DNA of 64,000 bases, from assembly GCA_930367205.1 (NCBI GenBank), contig OV884011.1:84925474-84989473 (forward strand), written 5' to 3'. The stretch comes from Acanthosoma haemorrhoidale (taxonomy: Eukaryota > Arthropoda > Insecta > Hemiptera > Acanthosomatidae). A program made the position numbers and the translations under genes. Under the pieces are notes generated by a model, which worked only from the letters and a program-made list of their open reading frames with translations, was not told where the DNA came from and made no database searches. Every line of letters begins with the position of its first letter. Position 1 is the first letter of the stretch. Shown here piece by piece: positions 56,531 through 64,000 of this stretch.

Positions 56531-57634
56531 AAAAAAGTTAACATGTTGCGTTTGTTATTTTGTTAATAAATTTCACATAATTTACTCCACATAGTTTTTG
56601 CCGTGTTCCAACTCAGAATGTACTCAATGTTCTTCTTACTCACCGAAGATACAATGAACTGGCTTCAGATGAAATAGTGGTGGTTAGTTGGTCGTTAAGT
56701 TCCGATGCCTTTAAAACACAATCAAGAGTTAAAATATCCACAGGTTAAAGTTCTTTGTGTCTTAGAGTTTTTCCATTTCTTTAATGTCGTTTACAAAAAT
56801 AGTTTTATTATATGATTTATGGCAACAGTCTACCGGCTTATTTAGGTATTATAATATAACGTAATCAGTCATATTTTTTTTCCCCCTCAATCCCCTTAAA
56901 AATGACAAAATTATTATTCATTATAGATTCTAAAGCAAATCTATTCACATATCACATTTTATATTTCCTGTAGCATCGGTACATTCTAAACCAAGTGCAT
57001 TCGGTATACATTTTTTTCCCTTCAAAACCCCTTATTCTCATTTTTTACAATATGTGAACAAAATTTAGTGAACAAATAATTACCAAGTTCTCCTCTTACT
57101 GCAAACGTAGATGCATTCGAAGGTGGGTAGAATTACTATAAATTACAGTACTATTTGAAGTTAAAATTTACAATGTAATGGGTACAGGACTTGGTGATGG
57201 TGCTCACCTTCAGATTACAATGAGGAAACTATACACTAAAACCTAAAACTAGAACCTAAGCATTCGGTATAAAAGTTATATAATTAATTCAAGTACAATG
57301 ATACACAATGACAACTCCAGGATTTTAAATTTTGTTTGAATTAAATTCGCACACGCGACGTAATTTCCACGTCTTGTTTCTCTTTTTTACCTTTTCAGTG
57401 CTGGGCCTATAACCTGTTAAAGAGGCGGATTTTAATAAGCCAGGTTTTAGAGAAACAAGGTAAGATTACTTTTTATATAATATAGACACGAACTTAGTTT
57501 TACATTAACACAGGTGGGTATTATAATGGGGATAACACATCGAAGGTAACAGTCTACCACGATGCAAATACTGACATTGTTGCCACGTACCACTGCCTTA
57601 CATAGACATTAATTAATTTATTCCTCAATACCCA
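56531..57634. other. No recognisable gene
   Basis: AT-rich DNA; nothing supported. Confidence 0.35.
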
Positions 57635-57803
57635 TAATGTGTTCCAAGTAGCCCTTAAAACTACCTGTATTTCATCTCTAAAATCCATTTCATTCATTGA
57701 ATTAATACTTCGAGTATGTAGCTAATAATGTAACATATATATTACGTGTTAACAAATACATAGAAATGTTCCCAGTGTGTCGTAAGACATTTCATAGACA
57801 GAA

Positions 57804-57895
57804 TCCCCAGTGGCGCAATTGGTTAGCGCACGGTACTTATACAACAGTGTTCGTGAGCTATGCCGGGGTTGTGAGTTCGAGCCTCACCTGGGGAA
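57804..57895 (+). tRNA. tRNA-Ile (anticodon UAU) with an 18-nt intron
   Basis: 92 nt. The acceptor TCCCCAG pairs with CTGGGGA, discriminator A. D-stem GCGC/GCGC encloses AATTGGTTA. The anticodon stem is CGGTA/TGCCG with anticodon TAT at 57838-57840, and the T-arm is GTGAG-TTCGAGC-CTCAC. The intron spans 57842-57859, directly after position 37, the canonical nuclear site; tRNA-Ile(UAU) genes of animals typically have an intron there. Internal A and B boxes are intact. All stems are complete, so this is the likely functional copy of the three tRNA-like sequences here. Confidence 0.93.
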
Positions 57896-57896
57896 G

Positions 57897-57904
57897 TTTT
57901 TTTT
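57897..57904 (+). terminator. Pol III terminator of tRNA-Ile
   Basis: T8 run starting two nucleotides after the tRNA 3' end. Confidence 0.8.
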
Positions 57905-58489
57905 ATTAATAAAATTAAACTTGTATATTAGATTACATAATTTATTAATGTGGTTATTCACATGTTTGTCTCCTATACAACACTTTATTAACCAAAATAA
58001 GACTTTAACAACGTTGTTCATTTGATAAAGGCTTAATCCATAGGGCGGTCATGCCTATTAGAGGTGAAATCCAAAAAGTTAAGAATTACATAGTAAGTAT
58101 TTTTATTATGCGATTTTTAGGTTATATAAGAGACCATTATTTTGTAAAGTAGTCTACATTATTTCTATAAGATATGGTAGATATGGTGCCCGAAATAATT
58201 GCCAGTATTTCCTAATCAGTAGAGTATAACCTTTAAAAAGAACTGTTACAACATATGTACTGCTTTTAATAATAAGGATTAAAATTGCTGGTATTCCAAT
58301 CGATTGGAACACTAAGGATGAGAGTTGTCGCTAACTTGGTCTACATCTGGACACACGACTAACATAAATACTAAAACACAATGTACAAACTACAGCAGGC
58401 TAATAGATACCTTCAACAACTGTACCCAATTATCATCAGACTCATTTCTACAACTTATTTGAATATTACCGTTACTTACTTACACCTGT

Positions 58490-58557
58490 CTTTTATTGGT
58501 TAGCGTACCATGTGCTTAGCACTGTGGCTGTGTGTAGGAATCCTCACCTGGGGAACA
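58490..58557 (+). pseudogene. Degenerate tRNA-Ile pseudogene (third copy)
   Basis: Keeps ATTGGTTAGCG from the D-arm and CCTCACCTGGGGAA from the T-arm and acceptor 3' side, followed by a T8 run. The 5' acceptor strand, anticodon arm and B box are lost. Confidence 0.65.
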
Positions 58558-59084
58558 TTTTTTTTAGACTAGAACAGAATAGGAAAAAAAAAATTATTCC
58601 GGGAAAATGTCCCCTATGAATAATAATAATATACAGATGATAAATTCATATCAATTATATCATCATAAAAAGAGAAGAAAAAAAATTGATAATGGAAAAT
58701 AAGGTGTAAACCTATGTAAGTAAAATAATAATAACTAATAAAATAAAAATATTTAACTGTATCTAGCAAATAAAGATAATATATATATCATAAAAGCTTC
58801 TTACATCTATAAATGTGCTTAGTAGAAAAAGAGATACAAGTAAAAATGCAAAAATATTTTTTTCGATTCTCATCACCTTTCTTAAATATACAATATTCAT
58901 AATACAGTTCAAATCCTCAGTATATTCCCAGAGCATAAGACCCCCATCTTTCTGAGATTTATACTCCTGCATATTAAACGGCAGCATATGATCGTTCCTT
59001 CCTCGCTCGCTCCACTGGAATTATGTACCTCCTAATATCCCCCAAGGCTTGATCCTTAAGAACCTTCAAAACTCATTTCATTAT

Positions 59085-59755
59085 TCATTAAACAGTATTT
59101 TTATACTGTGCATATTTATAGATGTAAGCTTTTATGGTATATATATTTTTTTTGCTCGTATGTGGATCAATCTATGTCTTTATTTACTAGATGCAGTTAT
59201 TTTATTATTATTACTATTTTACTTACAGAGGTTTACACCTTATTTTACATTATCAATTTTGTTTCCTCTTTGTATGATGTAATAATTGCTCCAGATATGA
59301 ATTCATCATCTGTACAATACTGTTATTAACTACTAGGCTCTATCTTTATGTATACCACATGAGTACAGTTGTTAAAGTCTTATGTTGCTTAATAAAGTGT
59401 TGTATAGGAGACAGCGTGTAAATAACCAGATTTATAAATAATGTAATCCAATATACAAATTTAATTAATTATAAATAAAAAACAACTTCCCCAGGTAAGG
59501 CTCGAACTCACAACCCCGGATAGCTCACGAACATGAAAAGCTCAAGTACCGTGTCCTAACCAATTGCGCCACTGGGGATTCTGTCTATGACACGTCTAAC
59601 GACACACCGGGAACACCTTTCTATGGATTTTTTTACACGTAATATATATGTTACATTAATAGCTACAAAGCCAAAGTATTAATTCAATGAATGCAATGGA
59701 TCTTAGATATGAAATAAAGGCAGTTTTAAGGGCTACTTGGTACACATTATGGGAT
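59085..59755 (-). repeat. Right arm of the inverted duplication
   Basis: Reverse-complement counterpart of 57635-58018 plus 58615-58835, shorter because it lacks the 600-bp insert. The spacer between the arms is about 250 bp. Substitutions and small indels are spread along the arms, so the duplication is not recent. Confidence 0.8.
59487..59578 (-). pseudogene. tRNA-Ile pseudogene in the right arm
   Basis: The minus strand keeps the acceptor stem TCCCCAG/CTGGGGA and the AATTGGTTA D-loop. The second D-stem strand is GGAC instead of GCGC, the anticodon position reads TGA instead of TAT, one G of the anticodon stem is deleted, and the T-stem has a change (CTTAC for CTCAC). It is probably not processed into an Ile tRNA. 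Confidence 0.85.
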
Positions 59756-59916
59756 ACCAATACCCACGTGATCCGGTTCTCAGGCAGCTAACACACCATG
59801 CAGCGAATAAATATTGATTTTTATAAGTGCTTTGTGTTAAGTAGGAGAGAGTAAACAATAATATAAATTTTCAATTGTCACTTATTTTGTATACGTATAT
59901 GTTAACTTCAACTATT
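59756..59916. other. No feature seen
   Basis: AT-rich sequence between the inverted arm and the dead LINE copy. Confidence 0.4.
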
Positions 59917-59924
59917 ACTAATTG
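59917..59924. repeat. Left 8-bp duplication of the dead LINE copy
   Basis: ACTAATTG, repeated at 60025-60032 directly after the poly(A). Confidence 0.7.
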
Positions 59925-59986
59925 AACTAAAATAATTTTCCTTTATTTTTCCCACATCCTATTTTATAAGTTTGAGAGCTAAGGGG

Positions 59987-60024
<38 letters not shown>
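59925..60024 (+). mobile_element. Extremely 5'-truncated copy of the Jockey-clade LINE
   Basis: 59950-59983 equals the last 34 nt of the intact element (7961-7994) with one mismatch, followed by GGG and a poly(A) of about 38 nt. AAAATAATTTT upstream also matches, with about 9 extra bases between. Flanking ACTAATTG copies (59917-59924, 60025-60032) mark the insertion. Only the 3' terminus was copied. Confidence 0.82.
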
Positions 60025-60027
<3 letters not shown>

Positions 60028-60032
60028 AATTG

Positions 60033-60393
60033 CTCTTCTATAGAATAGTAACTAAACTGTATTACCAATAAGTAAACTTCTTGATGCCTTTAGTACTTTA
60101 TGACAAATACTACTTTACGTCCCCCCCCCCACCACCCCCTACCAGTTTACGGACATTCCCCGTAAACTCATAACATGCGACATCAGTTATCTATAGAAAA
60201 AAAAAAAAAAATCAGACTCTGATAATGATAAAAATATGAAAAGAAAAAAACGTCTTCCAGGTATATCTAAAATCACAGCACAGACCCATACATAAAAAAA
60301 AACACAATAAAAAAAAAAATATGCCTCTCGGGACTGGTACGCTGAAGTCGCGTATCTCAAATTGATCTCCGTCACCTGCGACGCACACCAGAA
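60033..60393. other. Unassigned region next to Gypsy B
   Basis: Begins with the right 8-bp duplication. Contains a C10 run (60120-60130) and A-rich runs. No LTR matching Gypsy B was found here, so the 3' boundary of that element is unclear. Confidence 0.35.
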
Positions 60394-61110
60394 TTATGTG
60401 TCGATGACGGGGTACCCAAGCTCCACCGCGGAAAACTTGAGCTCTTCCACATGTACCGTCCGCCGTTTGATCGGGGGTGTTATGCTTTCGACCATGACCA
60501 CGTTATGTTCGCGGAGAGCGATCCCTCGGAAAGGACCCTCGTACCGCACTAGTTTATTACCCCTGTTGGACCCTATTATCCGGTACACGAGCGCGCCGGG
60601 TTCGAGTTTGCCCAGAATATTTCCGAGTGGAGGTATTCGCGCACCAGCCACCGCCTTTTCTTGCCCTCAATCCTTCCCCAAACGGTCGTCCACTGTTTCC
60701 CTATCGCTATCCGATTACTGACCACCCGTGCCGCCAGTTCTTCATCCACCACCGTACTCCTGCTATCGCGCCTGCATCTTCGAAGTCCGAACAGCGTCTC
60801 GACTGGAGAGAAACCGGTGGCAGAATGGACTGAGTGGTTTACGCAATGACTGCCTTTTCCATCTTTTTCACGTTGGGTTCTAACCCCCTTCTCTTCATGA
60901 TAAAGTGGTAGGTGGCCATTGAGCGTGCTGTGCATCCTATCCCCCGCAGAACTTCTGTCACTCGGGACATCATTGGCTGGAGTCCCCTCCCGCTCACCTT
61001 CCTCGCCGGGTGACGATTCGTGGACGAATTGGTGGATGTCACGTGATAGTCCCGGAATCTCCTCTTCAATCTCATTCACAACCAACGCGCGGGATAACCA
61101 ATCGGCCACG
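60394..61110 (-). pseudogene. RNase H end, linker and integrase C-terminus of Gypsy B
   Basis: The minus-strand ORF 60576-61109 starts ADWLSRALV (end of RNase H, as GDWLSRAI in Gypsy A), continues through an acidic linker, and after an abrupt join shows VNHSVHSATGFSPVETLFGL, the end of the integrase core. The ORF 60394-60651 gives LVRYEGPFRGIALREHN and RRTVHVEEL, the integrase C-terminus. The catalytic DDE part of the integrase is missing. Confidence 0.75.
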
Positions 61111-61199
61111 ACGTTCTCCGACCTTCCCCGGTTTGTAAATAATGTCGATGTTGTCTGCTTTTTCCATAGTCCCTGCCGTTATCTCCAGTCTATCCTCTG

Positions 61200-62143
61200 C
61201 TGATCCTGGGTTCATCGTCTTCTTCTTCTGTCTTCGACGTTCCCGTAGTTTTCGAAGATTCGGAAGGGGTTCTGGTTCTTCCCCAAACATTTTGTGCGTG
61301 GGCACTGCACCACTAAGTGTCTAATTCTCCCACATCCATGACATCTTCTGTCCTTCCTCCCGCTGGGTCTTGGTCTCCCTTGGCTAGGTCTCCTTCCTTC
61401 AGCCATCGCCCCTTTTTTCTCCGCATACCGCTGATCCTTCTTCTTCTATGCCTGTTGCGGCATTCTCGCCTCCTGTACATCATCTTGGACCACCCTGTCT
61501 CGTCTGCCTCTTTTCTTTTTCTTCACGGGGACTAGCGTCCATAAAATCTTGGCGCACGCAATGAACGATCGGTCTCCAGGTAGACTATCTTTCTTCCATG
61601 TATCCCTGGCCAACTGTACCTTCAGGATCGTTGATAGGAATGCCATCCTTGCTTCCACTTCCACTAGATTCACCGTTTCTCTCATTTTTTGTGTTATTTT
61701 GTTGAACTTTGCCAATAGTTCTCCGGCGTACTGCTCTTTTGTTTGATTCGCCGTCTAGTCCCCCTGAACATCTGGAAGATGTCCTCTTCTGGCATTCACC
61801 TGCCTCCTCCGTATCCCTTCTTTAGTCTTTCTTTTACCACGGCCCATGGTGTCTTCATCGGCCTGTATTAGGTTTAGTACGCTTCTTTTTATTCTGCACT
61901 GTCCAGTTTGATTGATTCTGCGTCGCCAGAGTCGAGTAAGCCCTCACTTGCCTTCACCTCTACCCTTTCCATAATCCTATCACCACCTTTGATGAAATGG
62001 TTCAATTCACCTAGATCTCTTGAGAATTTCTCCAGGTCCGATATTGTTCTCCTCAGGTCCTGTGACGTCACCGCTCGCACCTTCATCCAAGCTAGGAAGT
62101 TCGCATGAGCTTCGGCCATCATTTCCCTAGGTAATTCGAGCAC
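61200..62143 (-). pseudogene. gag of Gypsy B
   Basis: Several minus-strand ORFs in changing frames: 61889-62143 with ANFLAWMKVRAV and RDLGELNHF; 61446-61715 with FNKITQKMRETVNLVEVEAR and RSFIACAKI; and 61212-61406 with an Arg-rich stretch and a single CCHC knuckle CHGCGRIRHLVVQC. Gag normally forms the virus-like particle and packages element RNA. Frameshifts disrupt it here. In the ORF 61072-61305 the sequence passes from the gag tail into IDIIYKPGK, which belongs to the end of RNase H; this is the deletion junction. Confidence 0.75.
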
Positions 62144-62257
62144 TTAAAAAGCCGCTGGCCGTAATTCTACCTTGTTACTAGGTCACTTTTTTCCGATAAA
62201 ACAACATGAAAAAAAATTAAAATTTTACTCACAGTTGTTTACCAGAATACTCGTAGT

Positions 62258-62275
62258 TCCCGGGTTTCGGCACCA
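62258..62275 (-). promoter_or_regulatory. Primer binding site for tRNA-Phe (Gypsy B)
   Basis: The plus strand reads tcccgggtttcggcacca, identical to the last 15 nt of the tRNA-Phe gene at 28257-28329 plus the added CCA. It lies 5 nt from the LTR, as in Gypsy A. Confidence 0.9.
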
Positions 62276-62280
62276 GTTAT

Positions 62281-62329
62281 CGTCTCCCGGCTGTAGACGA
62301 TCAAAAAAAAAAAGAATACATAAGGAGGT
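62281..62329 (-). repeat. LTR of Gypsy B, proximal piece
   Basis: Starts 5 nt from the primer site; CGTCTCCCGG stands where Gypsy A has TGTTTGTCG. It ends with GAGGT (62325-62329), the left duplication of the nested solo LTR. The LTR resumes at 63508. Confidence 0.65.
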
Positions 62330-62391
62330 TGTAGCGACCGCTAACTACATAAGATAAATCACCCTTTCCTCTATTGTACATATCCGGTATA

Positions 62392-62641
62392 TACCTCGGA
62401 GGGATACAACACTATGTCCATTTTTTTGTCCAAGTGAAAAAAAACCGTAAAAAAGGTTTTTTTTCATTTTATAACAACTGCATGATGTAAATAACAATAA
62501 ATAGAATGTTCTGGTAAAATATTGTTTCAACATCTCAATAAATAGCTGTGCCAATACAAACACTTTTTGTTGAAAAAAAGTTTAAAACTCCTCTCCTGTA
62601 AAGTTATGAAAATGGACATAGTGCTGTATCTCTCCGAGGTA
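62392..62641. mobile_element. MITE with 33-bp terminal inverted repeats
   Basis: Left TIR 62392-62424 (TACCTCGGAGGGATACAACA, then CTATGTCCATTTT) and right TIR 62609-62641 match at 31 of 33 positions. The TA at each end fits a TA target duplication as in Tc1/mariner-type transposons. The interior is AT-rich and non-coding. The related LTR at 10914 lacks it at the aligned position, which confirms it as an insertion. Confidence 0.85.
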
Positions 62642-62642
62642 C

Positions 62643-62644
<2 letters not shown>

Positions 62645-62685
<41 letters not shown>
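62645..62685. repeat. (AT)n microsatellite
   Basis: About 20 AT units directly after the MITE. Confidence 0.9.
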
Positions 62686-62687
<2 letters not shown>

Positions 62688-63507
62688 AAATTAATTTAAA
62701 CAAATGTAAATAACATTATCAAACCATAAATCATTGTAAATGTTGTAAACCATATAAGTCGCTACCGCAAGTTAATTAGTTAGAGACTGGGAGGGTTCAC
62801 CCTCTACCCAGAAGCAGGTAGTAAGTAGCAACCCGAGGCCTGAGTCACTAGGAGGACAAAGGGCCACCGCATACTGAGCTGTCATTGGGAACAATAAAAC
62901 CTAATACGATTGGATACTAACGAAGCCAGCTGGGTATATAAAGACCCAGGGTTTGACCTGTAAATCATTCTCCTGACGACTCTCTAACTGGTGACTTGCG
63001 GCTACACTGATGTTCAAGACTTGGCCTTCTCATTTATGAAAACCTCTGGACCTCTCTTCCTATTCTCGCTATGTTTTAGTCCGGCCTTGTCAGACCCCAC
63101 ACTCTCCTAGTGGGATTCCCTGCCTTCGCGTCGCTAAAACTAGCAGCTCCTTGGGAGAGACCTCTCCCTCGCCGACAACGGTTGTCGTGGCCCTACAAAT
63201 TTACCGAGTAGTGTCGCCCAGTCTGCCTCTATCCGGTTCACACTCGCCTTTGGGATCCGGACGGATACCCTCAGATACCGAGTGTGAATTCGTGGTCATT
63301 CCAAGACTACACAAAACTAACTACCTTACACTACCGGCCCTATACCTCTTCTCCTGAACATAGTGCATTGTCGGGGCACATCCCTATCAAATATGGAGTC
63401 AGATAGTAAGACTGTCATGAAACGATTGTCCAGGTCATAGCCTAATTAACCCTCACTTCGTCACCAGGGGTAGGGTAACTAGGCATCCCCCTCGTGACGA
63501 CCCGTCA

Positions 63508-63634
63508 GAGGTAATAATGTTGCAACGCAATGGTTTGGTTTATAACTGGCTTTATTCTCCTCCTGATCCTCTATACATACATTACGGGTTTGTTTACCTT
63601 AGGCTATGTTTATTAGGCTTGATAAACCGTACCG

Positions 63635-63640
<6 letters not shown>
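63508..63640 (-). repeat. LTR of Gypsy B, distal piece
   Basis: Resumes with GAGGT and contains CTTTATTCTCC, CCTCTATACATACATTACGG and TTTGTTTACC, in the order found in the Gypsy A LTR. It runs into an AT microsatellite (63637-63689). Confidence 0.65.

Positions 63641-63689
<49 letters not shown>
63637..63689. repeat. (AT)n microsatellite
   Basis: About 26 AT units between two LTR-like segments. Confidence 0.9.
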
Positions 63690-63694
<5 letters not shown>

Positions 63695-63696
63695 TT

Positions 63697-63855
63697 TGTT
63701 TATCGGCTTTCGAATTCAAAAAAGAAACAACACCCATGAAAGTTAGAACTAGACTGTTTATTTCAAGGCTATAATCCTGTATATTTACATTCGGGATGTT
63801 TACATCCCGACGTTGGGGATTAAGGTTGGATACTGATGCTGCCCGGAGCTTAACT
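63697..63855 (-). repeat. Second LTR-like unit beside Gypsy B
   Basis: Plus strand from TGTTTATCGGCTTTCGAATT to CGGAGCTTAACT, a full-length-looking LTR of the same family (159 bp). It has the perfect dyad at 63791-63810 and the block TTGGGGATTAAGG. Like the unit at 44525-44679, it stands beside a Gypsy LTR in the same orientation. Confidence 0.7.
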
Positions 63856-64000
63856 TATATATATACATATACAATACATACATACAATACTTAAAAAAAG
63901 CATGACTACATATTTGGATCTTCTTTCATTTTCTCTCAATAGTTCTTTGTAAACGTATAGTCTCAGGAGAATGGTTAATGAAGTACACAGACATCCTATA
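63856..64000. other. No feature seen
   Basis: AT-rich end of the window. Confidence 0.4.

Larger units (their letters stand above)
57635..58835 (+). repeat. Left arm of imperfect inverted duplication around tRNA-Ile
   Basis: Outer part 57635-58018 matches the reverse complement of 59377-59755. Shared blocks include CCATAATGTGT, CCAAGTAGCCCTTAAAACT, CATTCATTGAATTAATACTT, ACATATATATTACGTGT, CATAGACAGAATCCCCAG and CTATACAACACTTTATTAA. Inner part 58615-58835 matches the reverse complement of about 59085-59325, with ACAGATGATAAATTCATATC against ACAGATGATGAATTCATATC, AATAAGGTGTAAACCT and TTACATCTATAAAT. The left arm has about 600 extra bp (58019-58614) that include a third tRNA-like piece. Confidence 0.8.
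62330..63507 (+). mobile_element. Solo LTR, family C, nested in the Gypsy B LTR
   Basis: 1178 bp from TGTAGCGACCGC to GACGACCCGTCA, flanked by GAGGT at 62325-62329 and 63508-63512. The ends align with the solo LTR at 10914-11833. The extra length comes from a 250-bp MITE (62392-62641) and an adjoining AT repeat. Its middle has a TATA-like TATATAAAG at about 62936, and the plus orientation fits a Pol II promoter there. The ORF at 63151-63357 is inside the LTR and is not a gene. Confidence 0.85.
60394..63640 (-). mobile_element. Internally deleted Gypsy-type element B, with a nested insertion in its LTR
   Basis: Minus strand. The 5' LTR (63508-about 63640 joined to 62281-62329, interrupted by a solo LTR at 62330-63507) is followed by a 5-nt spacer, the primer binding site (62258-62275), gag (about 62143-61200), the very end of RNase H fused near 61150, an acidic linker, and integrase C-terminal parts down to 60394. 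Protease, RT, most of RNase H and the integrase core are deleted. It is related to Gypsy A (same GELNHF, ADWLSRA linker and integrase tail) but is a separate copy or subfamily. No 3' LTR was recognised. Confidence 0.75.

Noticed and set aside
62276..62329. Interpretation that the LTR at 62330-63507 is the 5' LTR of Gypsy B
   Set aside because: It would leave 54 bp between LTR and primer site, unlike the 5 nt in Gypsy A, and it has its own GAGGT duplications and a solo relative at 10.9 kb.
1..64000. CRISPR array, operon-like gene order, rRNA or phage genes
   Set aside because: No regularly spaced repeats, no rRNA and no bacterial-type gene clusters; tRNA introns and LINEs show a eukaryotic nuclear genome.

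Overview
This is a 64 kb stretch of AT-rich eukaryotic nuclear DNA, most likely from an insect or another arthropod. The evidence is a Jockey-clade LINE, Tc1/mariner elements, Gypsy and Copia retroelements, tRNA-derived SINEs, and two typical eukaryotic Pol III tRNA genes, one with an intron. I found no convincing host protein-coding gene. The window is intergenic or lies inside a large intron, and it is dominated by transposable elements of different ages. No bacterial, organellar or CRISPR features were seen.

Layout. 0-3.8 kb: a LINE 3' end, then unique AT-rich DNA and a foldback element (3173-3412). 3.8-8.0 kb: the best-preserved object, a full-length-looking Jockey-clade LINE (3831-8023) with two intact ORFs overlapping by ATGA, three hairpins in the 3' UTR, a poly(A) tail and a perfect 12-bp target-site duplication. 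8-31 kb: mostly unrecognised DNA with a solo LTR (10914-11833, 5-bp duplication), a LINE RT remnant (18.4 kb), SINE-like and satellite-like bits, and a tRNA-Phe gene (28257-28329). 31-40 kb: a mariner fragment joined to a 5'-truncated LINE, two copies of one tRNA-derived SINE, and further LINE pieces. 40.5-44.7 kb: a decayed minus-strand Gypsy element with both LTRs, a degenerate tRNA-Phe primer binding site and a polypurine tract. 50-56.5 kb: a decayed minus-strand LINE, a composite mariner locus with inverted flanks, a second mariner remnant and a Copia gag/protease remnant. 57.6-59.8 kb: an intron-containing tRNA-Ile(UAU) gene in one arm of an imperfect inverted duplication that also holds two tRNA pseudogenes. 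59.9-63.9 kb: a very short dead copy of the Jockey-clade element, then a second Gypsy element (minus strand, gag kept, protease/RT lost). Its LTR was invaded by a solo LTR, which carries a 250-bp MITE, so three insertion levels can be read from their duplications.

Links between parts. The primer binding site of the second Gypsy element matches the 3' end of the tRNA-Phe encoded in this window, plus CCA, over 18 nt. The dead LINE copy at 59.9 kb shares its last 34 nt (one mismatch) with the intact element at 3.8 kb, so their common 3' end is the part used for integration. Two Gypsy loci share an LTR family with a conserved hairpin-forming dyad. The most attractive candidate for follow-up is the young Jockey-clade element: its endonuclease carries Asp where the family has the catalytic Glu, its ORFs overlap, and its 3' UTR is strongly structured.
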